Source: Methylocystis rosea (GTDB lineage: Bacteria; Pseudomonadota; Alphaproteobacteria; Rhizobiales; Beijerinckiaceae). From it: a stretch of 64,000 nucleotides of DNA. The position numbers and the translations under genes were made by a program. The stretch covers positions 186,001-250,000 of the forward strand of contig NZ_CP034087.1 of the NCBI RefSeq assembly GCF_003855495.1, given 5' to 3'. Shown here one piece after another: positions 8,593 through 16,551 of this stretch (the first letter of the stretch is position 1; every line of letters begins with the position of its first letter). The notes beneath the pieces are model-generated. The model did not search any database, had not been told where the DNA came from, and saw only the letters and a list, made by a program, of their open reading frames with translations.

Positions 8593-9054
8593 TCACCATT
8601 TCATGCGGAAGTTGACGACTCTCACTACGCCGCGGCGATGCTCGCACTGGATATCGAGTTCATCGCCCTCGTGGAGCGACGCGAGAGAGGCAGCATCTGC
8701 TACAGGGATGTTTTGTATCGTCATCGCCGGCATCCGGATCTGCGGAATGGCCCCATGTGAAACCGTGATGCGACTCGCGGGAAGATCGACTTTCCGGACA
8801 ACGACGCGTACCCACGGCGCTCCCTCGGAGTTCGCTTGGGTTGGCTGCTGGTTGGCGATACGTTTGTACCAATCGACGCATGAAGACGGCGGTCGCCAAT
8901 GGCGAATGCCGCGCGTAGCCTCCGTCGGGCTCAGCGTCACAAAGCATCCACCATGATTTGACCCTTGTTCCTGTGCGAGGCCGGTTAGTGTCGTCGCCGC
9001 CAGGGCGGCGCCCGCGAGCGCCAAAGGTTTCAGGACCTTCATCATCGGTTTCAC
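8593..9054 (-). CDS. Second CusF-like copper-binding protein with extended N-terminus
   Basis: A 153-residue protein with a signal peptide (about 1-28), a Cys-containing mature N-terminal region (GGCFVTLSPTEATRGIRHW, then SCVDWYKR) and a C-terminal CusF-like OB fold (VRKVDLPASRITVSHGAIP, MPAMTIQNIP, VVRVVNFRMKW). The N-terminal extension of about 60 residues is not part of CusF. It is the first gene of the cus operon on this strand, 230 bases upstream of the FixH-like start. Function is likely periplasmic Cu(I) or Ag(I) binding. The strand equivalent to the CusF Trp/Met site reads RMPAMTI, so one Trp ligand seems absent. Confidence 0.8.
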   Translation of the reverse strand: MKPMMKVLKPLALAGAALAATTLTGLAQEQGSNHGGCFVTLSPTEATRGIRHWRPPSSCVDWYKRIANQQPTQANSEGAPWVRVVVRKVDLPASRITVSHGAIPQIRMPAMTIQNIPVADAASLASLHEGDELDIQCEHRRGVVRVVNFRMKW

Positions 9055-9432
9055 TCCTCTTAAACTCGGCTTTTCAGGCGACGTCGCTCGCCTGAGCCCT
9101 AAAGGCAGAGCGTGCGTGGGCGGAACGCGTGGACCAATAGTGCGCGCTGATAATTGGCAACGCCACTAATAATAGAGACGTAAGTTCGAGTATGGAACGA
9201 GTCAATGGCGTCAAACAAAAATAATTACATAGTATTATGTAAAGTACATCGCGCGCAGATACTCATTCTCCTGACGCGTATTATTGCGCAGACAGCATGA
9301 ATTAGACGGCTTGTGATCTTTGGGTCGGGGCTGTCCACAACGCGTCCCAGCTCGCGCGCCGCTTGGCGGGACGCGCCAACGGGTGGCGTCCGACGTCCGG
9401 GCGTCGCGCTACTGCGGCCGACTATTGCGGCG
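9055..9432. other. Intergenic region upstream of the cus operon
   Basis: No gene is seen here. The stretch 9160-9260 is clearly richer in A and T than its surroundings and contains a perfect inverted repeat (listed separately). It lies between the cus operon start at 9054 and the end of the small secreted-protein gene at 9433, so it probably holds the cus promoter reading leftward. No convincing -35/-10 pair could be fixed by eye. Confidence 0.5.
9225..9242. promoter_or_regulatory. Inverted repeat TTACATA-N4-TATGTAA, candidate cus operator
   Basis: Two perfect 7-base arms separated by GTAT lie in an AT-rich patch about 170 bases upstream of the first cus-operon gene. The symmetry suits a dimeric regulator such as a CopR/CusR-type response regulator. 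No regulator gene is adjacent, so the assignment is an inference from position and symmetry. Confidence 0.4.
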
Positions 9433-9780
9433 TTAGGCGATTGGAGGCCGAAGGTCCGGCGGGCCGGAAAGGCCGCAGCGCTCATGGTCGTCACGCGGCG
9501 TCAATGGCGATGCACACGTCGCAATTATCGAAGTAATAACGGTTTCGTGCGGCGGCAGGATGGTTTGCGTCAGCCCGCACGTCAGCGTCGCGCAGCCGAG
9601 AGCGCCAGCGTCGTCACCATTCATGCTTTCGAGGCAATCATCCATATTCATCATGCCAACCATGCCATCACACTGGTGGGTGGCTTTGGACGCCCAAGCG
9701 CCGCTCATGCCGCTAGTCAATACGGCCAGCAAGGCGAGGAGGATGATAAATGATTGCGCCCGATGAGACATGTTCGCCAA
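9433..9780 (-). CDS. Small secreted Cys/Met-containing hypothetical protein
   Basis: A 115-residue product with a signal peptide (residues about 1-30, ending SGAWAS) and a mature part with a Met/Cys cluster (CDGMVGMMNMDDCLESM) and further cysteines (LGCATLTCGLTQTILPP). The C-terminal GLSGPPDLRPP is shared, as I recall it, by a family of small exported proteins found near metal-resistance loci in alphaproteobacteria. A second possible start is the Met four residues in. It lies upstream of the cus operon on the same strand, and metal binding is a reasonable guess from the residues only. Confidence 0.68.
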   Translation of the reverse strand: MANMSHRAQSFIILLALLAVLTSGMSGAWASKATHQCDGMVGMMNMDDCLESMNGDDAGALGCATLTCGLTQTILPPHETVITSIIATCASPLTPRDDHERCGLSGPPDLRPPIA

Positions 9781-9900
9781 CTCTTAGAGAGTGAGAGGAT
9801 ATAATCCGAGCCGCGTCCCGATTCAACCCGAGCCCATCGTTCTTGCCGCGTCGCGCATTTTCGACTCGAATTTGGCGGGCCGGTGAAATTTAAGGGCGAT

Positions 9901-9917
9901 CGCCTAAATTTTAGGCG
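9901..9917. promoter_or_regulatory. 17-base perfect palindrome upstream of ppk2
   Basis: CGCCTAAA-T-TTTAGGCG forms a perfect inverted repeat with a one-base centre, about 50 bases before the ppk2 start and between two divergent genes. A centre this short cannot form a normal hairpin, so a protein-binding operator is more likely than a terminator. No regulator is adjacent. Confidence 0.4.
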
Positions 9918-9965
9918 ACGTCCTGTTGCGGCTCCTCGTTTGGCTCGGCCAAAGGGACAATTCGC

Positions 9966-10742
9966 ATGACTGAGAATAATACTTCGGGAAACGACGCATA
10001 CCGAAAGGCGTTGCACAAGGCGCAGGTGGAGCTCGTCAAATTCCACAAGCACGTCATCGAAAACGATCGCAAGATACTGGTCATTTTGGAAGGCCGGGAC
10101 GCGGCCGGCAAAGACGGGACGGCCAAGCGCATCACCGAGCATCTCAGTCCGCGCGAATCGCGAATCGTCGCGCTCGGCAAGCCCTCAGACCAAGATCGAA
10201 AATCCTGGTATTTTCAACGCTATGTGCCACATTTGCCGAGTAGCGGCGAGATCGTGATCTTCAACCGCAGCTGGTACAATCGTGCTGGCGTCGAACGTGT
10301 CATGGGCTTCTGCACGAATGAAGAATATGAGCAGTTCGTGCACACAGTGCCGATATATGAGCAATTGCTCGTCCATTGCGGCGTCACGATCATCAAATAT
10401 TATCTCGACATCAGCCGTGACGAACAGGAAAGGCGGCTCAAGCGCCGACGAGAAGACCCGTTGCGCCAGTGGAAAATTAGTCCCGTCGATGAAAAGGCGC
10501 TAAGCCACTGGAAGGATTATTCGCAAGCGCGCAACGAGATGCTCCTGAGAACGCACAGCGTGTTCGCCCCTTGGACGCTTGTGAAAGCCGACGACAAAAA
10601 ATCCGCGCGTCTTAATATCATTCGCGATCTCTTATCGCGCTGTGAATACGCCGGCAAAGGCGGCCATGGCGAATTTCCTGATCCCAATCAAGTCTTTCTC
10701 TTCGATGAGCTTCTCCTGACAAAAGGCGTGATTACATCCTGA
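9966..10742 (+). CDS. ppk2: Polyphosphate kinase 2
   Basis: A 258-residue PPK2 protein, which moves phosphate between polyphosphate and nucleotides in the cytoplasm. The Walker A loop GRDAAGKDG spans residues 43-51, and the lid-region helices and DISRDEQERRLKRRREDP are typical. The Walker B segment reads VIFNRSWYNR (97-106), with Asn100 where many single-domain members have Asp. FNRS variants are known in the wider family, so loss of activity cannot be concluded. An AAAGGGA ribosome site precedes the ATG. A decayed second copy lies at 29260-29618. Neighbouring stress and glucan genes suggest an energy-reserve role. Confidence 0.93.
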   Translation: MTENNTSGNDAYRKALHKAQVELVKFHKHVIENDRKILVILEGRDAAGKDGTAKRITEHLSPRESRIVALGKPSDQDRKSWYFQRYVPHLPSSGEIVIFNRSWYNRAGVERVMGFCTNEEYEQFVHTVPIYEQLLVHCGVTIIKYYLDISRDEQERRLKRRREDPLRQWKISPVDEKALSHWKDYSQARNEMLLRTHSVFAPWTLVKADDKKSARLNIIRDLLSRCEYAGKGGHGEFPDPNQVFLFDELLLTKGVITS

Positions 10743-10808
10743 GATAACTCCGGCCGCCTGGCTGTCGTCGCGCATCTCGCGCGACATGGCGATTTTGGCG
10801 CGCTGAGT

Positions 10809-12728
10809 TCATTCGGCCAGAGGGCTGACATGGGCTTCTGTCTTCGCGCAACCATCAAACGATGGCGCTATCGTTCGCGTCGCCAATGACGAGGCCCTTT
10901 GCGCCTGCCAACATTTGTGCGCCTTCTGACCAACCATCCGCTGCTGCGGAAGTCTTGTTGCTATTGCAAACGGCGTTTCAAAAATGGCGGCGAAGCTCAT
11001 TTCTTCCATTTGATCACGCCAGACGCGCGCAGTTTCGAATATTTGCGAGACCTGCGCGATAGCCGCCCGTTCTCGAACTATGAAGTCGCTGTTATCGGCC
11101 ACGGGATGGCGATGATCTCGGATCGCCTCAGCCAGCAGTTCGATTCCGCGCATCATCGGGCAGAACCGCTCCGACAGCAGATACCGACTTGTGCGCATAG
11201 GATGGATCCAGTGTAGAATGTTTGCAGTCCAAGGATTTGAAAGCGCCTGCACCCACGGGCTAATGACGGCGGCATAGATCGAATCGGCGATCTCCGAGAC
11301 GGCGCGAACGTGTTCGAAGGCCTTTACCGGATGGGCGAATTTCAAGGCGGAGACCTCGCGTGGTTCGAACCGGACCGAATAGTTCGGCTTATGGCAATCC
11401 CGCTGGCCCGTTGGATTGTCGATTTTCATTTCATAGAGCCCCGGCGCCAGCGCTTCGATGTCTGCGAGGCTTTCCAGGATCGCGCGATGCTCGAACCGCG
11501 CGACTGACGCCGAGACGAAAATGCCGAGATGTCCAACGTGCGGATTGATGAGATAGACGATCCGCTGCCCAGCGCGTTTAAGATCGTCCGTGTCCTCATA
11601 TACAGCGGGGATCCAGCCGAGCGCCTGATGCGGCGGCGTGATATTATCGCCATAGGAGGCGAAGATCACCAAGGGGTTCCGGATCTTACGTAGATCGGCG
11701 AAGCAGCCTTCGCAGATCCGAAACAAGCCCTGTTCGAGTTGATTGCCGATGAACAAGTTCTCGACGATGGCAAGAATCTCCTCGCGACTCAAGCTATGAA
11801 AGCCGCTCCACCAGCGTTCGAAATCAAGAAAGCGCTCGCGCTCGGTGTCAATGTGGGTGAAGAGCCGCGCGTATTTGTCCCAGAGCGCGTTTCCGGGATT
11901 CAACGTCTCGAAGTTCTGTGCGAGCCAGGCGCCATCGAAGCGCCCGTTGCCCAGATCGGCAAATAGATGCGCGAGCCATGCGCCGCCAAGTAGGCCACCA
12001 GCGAGTCGCGCCGGGTTGACGCCCGATTCCCCTGACCAATAGGACAGCGGCGATCCATTAAGAACAGCGGGTCCAACGAGGCCCTGGCAGTCGGCCGCAA
12101 GCAAGGCGATCGCCCAGCCGGCCTGGCAATTGCCGTAGAGCACCGGTCGTTTGCCGGGATGGCGCCTCGCGACCTGTTCGACGAAGCGCCGCAGCGCGTG
12201 CAGCACGTCGGCGAGGGTCTGGCCGTCGCAAGGCTCGGGAAAGAAGATCACGAAATAAACCGGATGCCCTTCGAGCAGCGCCATTCCCACTTCGGACTCG
12301 CGCTTGAATCCGCCGATGCCTGGCCCGTGGCCAGCGCGTGGGTCGACAATTATGACGGGAGCCTTTTCCTCATTGACGCAGTCGCTTGCGCGACAACCCT
12401 GTGCCTCGGTGATGCGCAGCAGCGCGTAATTGGCCGGTTTCTCGAAAGCGCGCGCGTCGAGGAGCAGCTCCCATTTGAAGTCGAGGAGGGCCGGCAGGCC
12501 AAGCCGTTCGTGTTCGAGCAGATTGTCTGCGCGCTGGCGCAACGTGTCCCAAAAGAGAATACCCCGTTCGATAACATCACACTGGTAGGCAAGGAAACTG
12601 GCGAACGAATCGCTTTTCGCTTCAGCCGAGGCCGCCGAAATGACGCTCACGCCGCCGCCCGCTTGCGCGAGGGAAGAGAGCGAGCTCTCACCTGGGCTCT
12701 CGTCGCCGACCTTGTTGGTGGAAGCCAT
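10809..12728 (-). CDS. DUF3141 alpha/beta-hydrolase protein (PHB-synthase-like)
   Basis: A 639-residue DUF3141 protein. The hydrolase core shows a nucleophile elbow GNCQAGWA with Cys as likely nucleophile, as in polyhydroxyalkanoate synthases. Also seen are PVIIVDPRAGHGPGIGGFK and the NPHVGHLGIFVS segment holding the candidate catalytic His. Family members are usually somewhat longer. The last 35 residues here (from about RLPQQRMVG) do not look like the normal tail, so the end may be frame-shifted. DUF3141 genes often lie near phosphate acetyltransferase, PEP synthase or ppk genes in alphaproteobacteria, which fits this region. The substrate is unknown. An AAAGGA site precedes ATG 12728. Confidence 0.85.
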   Translation of the reverse strand: MASTNKVGDESPGESSLSSLAQAGGGVSVISAASAEAKSDSFASFLAYQCDVIERGILFWDTLRQRADNLLEHERLGLPALLDFKWELLLDARAFEKPANYALLRITEAQGCRASDCVNEEKAPVIIVDPRAGHGPGIGGFKRESEVGMALLEGHPVYFVIFFPEPCDGQTLADVLHALRRFVEQVARRHPGKRPVLYGNCQAGWAIALLAADCQGLVGPAVLNGSPLSYWSGESGVNPARLAGGLLGGAWLAHLFADLGNGRFDGAWLAQNFETLNPGNALWDKYARLFTHIDTERERFLDFERWWSGFHSLSREEILAIVENLFIGNQLEQGLFRICEGCFADLRKIRNPLVIFASYGDNITPPHQALGWIPAVYEDTDDLKRAGQRIVYLINPHVGHLGIFVSASVARFEHRAILESLADIEALAPGLYEMKIDNPTGQRDCHKPNYSVRFEPREVSALKFAHPVKAFEHVRAVSEIADSIYAAVISPWVQALSNPWTANILHWIHPMRTSRYLLSERFCPMMRGIELLAEAIRDHRHPVADNSDFIVRERAAIAQVSQIFETARVWRDQMEEMSFAAIFETPFAIATRLPQQRMVGQKAHKCWQAQRASSLATRTIAPSFDGCAKTEAHVSPLAE

Positions 12729-12784
12729 TGCCGTGATCCTTTAAGAACCGCGTCCGCCAAGGCGGAACAGCTCAAAGCTGATTT

Positions 12785-13341
12785 TCAAGGTTGGCGGAAT
12801 CCGTTTTCGGACAGTTTGCCAACAAAAGCCTGCATGTTGCCCATGCGGACCCCGTAGGGGGATCTCCGAACCGTTCGAGTGAGTCCTGTTCGTTGCGCGC
12901 CAGACGCGCGCAACTTTAAATCATCACGGGCGACATAACGAGTCGGGATCAAGCGGTATTCGCGAAACTGCCCGATCTCAGGATCGAGACGACCGAGCAG
13001 GTTGCCCATCTGCCTAGTGTACCAGATCGCCCTATCGCTCGTTGCGAGAGAAACGTACGGGAGCGAGCCGGAGGTTGGCACGCGCGCCATTCCTTGAAGG
13101 CGACATGAATGTCGTGAACAACGACGCCTGCGATCGAAGCGTCGCTTTGGAAGCTGTTTCCAGTCGGCGAAACAACGCTCATTGCGACCGCGAGGGTCAC
13201 CAATAACTCGTTTCTTGCGGAACATCGGCATTTTTTCTTCTCGAGGCCTGTCCGCGCATGCTCTTCCCCGTTTGCCGCAGGCGTGGCCGGAGGTGCAGCA
13301 AGGGTTAAGGCGGCCATGGCGGAAGCCGCGGCATAGCGCAT
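12785..13341 (-). pseudogene. Decayed secreted beta-propeller gene (Vgb / streptogramin-lyase-like)
   Basis: A signal peptide (MRYAAASAMAALTLAAPPAT) begins at 13341. The frame then reaches HDIHVAFKEW. A frameshift near 13080-13090 is needed to continue into VPTSGSLPYVSLATSDRAIW, YTRQMGNLLGRLDPEIGQF and later NMQAFVGKL. These are blade motifs of the Vgb-type propeller, in which W-Y/F-T and G-x-L-D-P repeat. The remaining blades are absent and the two frames overlap. The gene is a truncated, frameshifted remnant. Confidence 0.65.
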
Positions 13342-13358
13342 GCCGTGGAGCCGTGCGC

Positions 13359-13622
13359 CTAATGTACTTTCCGGACGATCATGAAAGGATCGGTGTCGGG
13401 CGATTTGACGCGCCATTGGTAACCGGCGAATAGACCATCAGCCGACAGTTTGCTTTGCGCATTATGCTTAAGAAGCTCGACGCCTCTCTGCAGAGCCACG
13501 ATGAGCGCGCCGTCGATTTGCGCGTCCGTCCCAGAGAGTTGACACGGGGCAGTTGCGTCCGGACGGGAACCTCCAATTGCGATGGCGCCGTCGGACTGCG
13601 ACCTGATGCTGAACACCTTCAT
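13359..13622 (-). CDS. Hypothetical protein, possibly the second half of a split gene
   Basis: An 87-residue frame (starts MKVFSIRSQSDG, ends DPFMIVRKVH) that I do not recognise. Its ATG overlaps the stop of the upstream frame as ATGA. Taken together, the two frames look like one roughly 170-residue protein, with the upstream part ending in poor-quality sequence (NRRSSRLAK) and this part beginning abruptly with a beta-rich stretch. Either the two are coupled genes or a frameshift split one gene. It has no signal peptide or membrane helix. Confidence 0.5.
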   Translation of the reverse strand: MKVFSIRSQSDGAIAIGGSRPDATAPCQLSGTDAQIDGALIVALQRGVELLKHNAQSKLSADGLFAGYQWRVKSPDTDPFMIVRKVH

Positions 13623-13873
13623 TTCGCGAGACGGGAAGAACGACGATTCCCCCTGGCGCGAGAGCGCTCCAAGATAACCGCATAGCGCCCCCGGCCCACA
13701 TAGTCAGCTTTTCGAAAACCCTTATGACGCAACTGAACGGCGGCGTCATTGAGTTGCGCTTCCATGTGCGCGTCCGGGCACCCCCGTTCTGCCTGTATCA
13801 GCGCAGGCACGAATATTAGGACGCCATCGTAAGAATAGGTGTAACTTCCATCGGCGTGAATTTCGACCCGCAT
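13619..13873 (-). CDS. Hypothetical protein, possibly the first half of a split gene
   Basis: An 84-residue frame from ATG 13873, starting MRVEIHADGSYTYSYDG and containing HKGFRKADYVGRGRYAVILE. The family is not one I can name, but the regular beta-strand pattern and lack of rare codons suggest a genuine protein. The longer upstream frame to 13957 looks non-coding. It overlaps the next gene by 4 bases (see that entry for the possible frameshift). Confidence 0.5.
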   Translation of the reverse strand: MRVEIHADGSYTYSYDGVLIFVPALIQAERGCPDAHMEAQLNDAAVQLRHKGFRKADYVGRGRYAVILERSRARGNRRSSRLAK

Positions 13874-14139
13874 CGAATTGCTCCGGGGCGAGCGTTCGAA
13901 AGAAGTTGCGCCTTTCAACCCCCGTACTCGTTTAACCCTATTTAGGGCCATATCCACTGGGGAGACGGTCGAACGTGCCCGAACTGTTCTGAGCTTGAGC
14001 TACAGGTCGGCCAGAGCGCACCTCATGGGGAAGCGAGATAACAATCCTCGTTTTGTCCGTCGCGCCGTGATCCACACATTGCCGAGCCGTGTGTTTCAGA
14101 GTGGATAGAAATATAGAGACGGGCAGGGGATTCGCTGCG

Positions 14140-14400
14140 CATCTAGGGGGCCGCCTTCGAACTCAAGGCCGACAGGCCGGTTCCACCGACCAGAACAATG
14201 TTGCGTTATTGGCGATGAAGGAGCCGCCAGCCAGATCGCGCACCAGTCCCAAGTCGATCGGCGTGTCCTCGAATGCAAAGTCGTCGACATCCTAGCCAAA
14301 GGGCATCTTGGCGACAGTCATATCGGATTGAGCGCGCCTGCTTCACCGATATCTCCGCCTTGAGGTGATCGCCGACGAGGCGTTGCGGCTCATGTTTTCA
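14140..14400 (-). pseudogene. Relic of istB (IS21-family ATP-binding helper)
   Basis: Three minus-strand frames must be joined. Together they read EPQRLVGDHLKAEISVKQARS, then DVDDFAFEDTPIDLGLVRDL and AGGSFIAN, then NIVLVGGTG, the start of the Walker A loop. This is the middle of IstB, the ATPase partner of IS21 transposase. Stops and frameshifts interrupt it, the ATPase core after GGTG is lost, and no istA or terminal repeats are recognisable nearby. It marks an old IS21-type insertion. Confidence 0.7.
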
Positions 14401-14401
14401 T

Positions 14402-14764
14402 ATGAGCGCCGTAACGAGCGTCTCGGCGCCCCCCGCCGCTGACGATGACGCGGCGCGCGAGGCTTGGCTTGGCGAGTTGTCAAAGGTCTGCGAGACCGCA
14501 AGGAGGTCTGCAGCATCCATCGCCGCCGACCGAGAGAGCGACCGCACGCACACCGAGGTCCAGGCTTGGCTCAGGCGCTTGGTTAGCCGCCAACGATCGC
14601 GGCCGTATCCATAACGGAGGACAAACGGGCGCGCCGAATGCTTAGAGTGGCTTCCTGTTTCAATAAAAAACGCCCCCAGCGCGGACTCGATCCGTCTCAT
14701 TGCCATCTTGTGGATCGATAGGGACCGCACCCGCGTGGTGGCGGCGTTCGAGGTAGAGCGGCCG
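14402..14764 (+). pseudogene. Decayed nuclease-like gene fragment (AAFEVE motif)
   Basis: Plus-strand frames 14402-14614 and 14645-14764 join as REAWLGELSKVCETARRSAA, HTEVQAWLRRL, ANDRGRIHNG, then ADSIRLIAILWIDRDR and VVAAFEVE. This is a pattern I know from proteins annotated as PD-(D/E)XK-like, where FEVEHTTSIYSG would follow. Here the sequence leaves the family right after FEVE and there are at least two frame changes. Family recognition is from memory and should be checked by search. Confidence 0.45.
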
Positions 14765-15577
14765 GCTGCGCGATCATCCATCGGGAGAAAGTTTCGGGGC
14801 AAAAGCGGATTGCAAGGATTTGGGGAGGCTTCTCAAGTTCCGTGCTTCCGGCGACGCTGCAGTGGTGACCAGGATCGAACGCCCGCTCGACTTTTCGAGT
14901 CGTTCGCGATCGTCAAACGCATCGTGAGAGTGGGGACAGTCCTGGAGCTTTGCCGAACCATGGACGGACACCTCCATAAGCGCGGACCGCGGATGATCGG
15001 CGTGCTAGGCGGCCTGGCCGGGGTGGAGCCTGACTTGATCCGGAATTTCCCGGCCCAGCCGGTCCGACCTCGGGGCATGTTCAGACCCGTGCATGCGCTA
15101 GCGAAGGGCGGGCGTGGGCAAGGGGCGCGGCCAGCGCGTGGGGTGACCGGCGAAGATGACCCTCGCGCAGAGACAGGTGTGAGTGCCGGACGCGAGCAGA
15201 GGAGGGATCCACGGCCGATCCTGACCGCTTCTGGGGGCAGTGCCGACGCATCTACAGGGCCGCCGCCAATGGTCGAGGCTGTGCGGCAGCCGAACAAGCG
15301 CACACCGGCCTGGCCGAGTTCGTGCGCCGCAAGGCCTTCGAGTCGACCGCAGCCGCAGTTCCCAGTCGGCCCGACCCACTTAGCAGTCAGGCTTCTCGGC
15401 CGGCTCGCTCTCAAGAAGGAATTTCAGGGAAAGAGGACGCTACATCCCCCCGCGCCCGATGAAACGCAATAACAGGGAACAATATATCCGATTCCGGGAA
15501 GCCTCTCTCACGAACTCACACATCATTTTTGCCAGAGGGCGAGGTCGCGTCGGAGACGGAGGTCCTTGGGTGCACCG
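14765..15577. other. Region without a recognisable gene
   Basis: Long open frames exist on both strands (for instance plus 14708-15472 and minus 14833-15414) because the stretch is very rich in G and C. Their translations are low-complexity mixtures of Arg, Pro, Ala and Gly with no domain that I can name. Given the IstB and nuclease relics next to it, this is probably degraded mobile or host DNA. Confidence 0.5.
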
Positions 15578-16003
15578 ATGATCGCCACGTATTTGGAAGC
15601 TCATCGACGATTGAATCACCTTCTTGGATTCTTCTTCGTTAGCTGCGCTGTAGGGATTCTCCTTGGCATCATCCATCGCAATTGGTGGTTTGCTGCTGCT
15701 TGGTTGGTGGCGGGGTCCATAGGCGGTGTGATTAGAGTCTCGGTGAGCCAGAGCGCGGTCACTCCCAGCACCCCCCAAAACCACGAGTTTGCCAATGAGC
15801 TTGCCGACCAACGTGCATTCACCGGCAAATTTCTGAAGTTCACCAGCCTACTCGCGGCGACTGTACTGGCAGCTGGATTCGCACTTGGCAATCCGTGGTG
15901 GGGCAACCTGCTCGCCGCCGTTATTACATGGTTCGCAAGCATGTTCGGCATACCGCTGCTATGCGCCCCTCGAAAAAATGGAGAGAGGGACATAGTCGAA
16001 TAG
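15578..16003 (+). CDS. Four-helix membrane protein of unknown function
   Basis: A 141-residue product from ATG 15578; a TTG at 15566 in the same frame is closer to the GGAGG at 15558-15562 and could be the real start. Four hydrophobic segments are visible: HLLGFFFVSCAVGILLGII, WWFAAAWLVAGSIGGVI, FTSLLAATVLAAGFALG and NLLAAVITWFASMFGIPLL. A polar loop of about 40 residues separates helices 2 and 3. No family is recognised. It stands alone between decayed segments. Confidence 0.6.
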   Translation: MIATYLEAHRRLNHLLGFFFVSCAVGILLGIIHRNWWFAAAWLVAGSIGGVIRVSVSQSAVTPSTPQNHEFANELADQRAFTGKFLKFTSLLAATVLAAGFALGNPWWGNLLAAVITWFASMFGIPLLCAPRKNGERDIVE

Positions 16004-16039
16004 CAATCTTTGCAGCTGACCGAAAATATTGATGCAAGC

Positions 16040-16225
16040 TTCTGAAGGCCCGCAAACGTCTCCCGACCCCCCGGAGGTTCAAGGGGCCCCCGACGCGCCC
16101 CGCGCGAATGTCTTGGGCCGCGTCGTCGCCGAGGGTGGGCCCGGGAATGGCATGTCCAGTGTCGCCATGTTGAGTTGGCCAATTTTTTCTTCGAGCGTCA
16201 TAGCTACAAGAAGCGAATCGAATGA
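16040..16225 (-). pseudogene. Relic of a GH3 beta-glucosidase N-terminus
   Basis: The minus strand reads SLLVAMTLEEKIGQLNMATL, the start of BglX-type GH3 enzymes. After a frame change it reads GPTLGDDAAQDIRAGRVGGP followed by LNL, the next conserved segment of the same family. The frame then degenerates and nothing of the catalytic domain remains. It lies beside GH144, GH15 and GH94 genes, so an ancestral glucan-degradation locus probably had a GH3 enzyme here. Confidence 0.7.
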
Positions 16226-16551
16226 GGGTCATCGTGGCGCTCAGAGCGGCGACCCTCGCGGCGGAAGCGTGGAAGGACCCGTCTTGATGACTAAAATCCG
16301 CAGTATATTTCACGGGAGCATAGCCGATTTTCACGATGAGGTGGTCGCGATGCGATTCCGCGTGATCCGAAACGACTCCGCTAGATCGCGTCCAGCCAAG
16401 CTTGAGATTCCGAACGCCGCCGAAGACGCTAAACGCCAGATTCCCTGACGCCCCGGTTCATCCGGTTAGGAGATGCCTTCCCGCGATCGATCTTGCCGAT
16501 CAAGGACGTAAGTGATGCTATAATTCAGCTTAGCAAAAAGGGCGAGATTCG
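16226..16551. other. Gap upstream of the ABC exporter gene
   Basis: No gene is seen. A TATAAT hexamer lies at 16519-16524, 27 bases before the start codon of the ABC gene, with TTGCCG at 16493-16498 as a possible but over-spaced (20-base) -35 element. The promoter suggestion is weak. Confidence 0.3.

Noticed and set aside
14708..15472. 254-codon plus-strand frame
   Set aside because: Only its first 19 codons match a known pattern (AAFEVE); the rest is low-complexity and unsupported.
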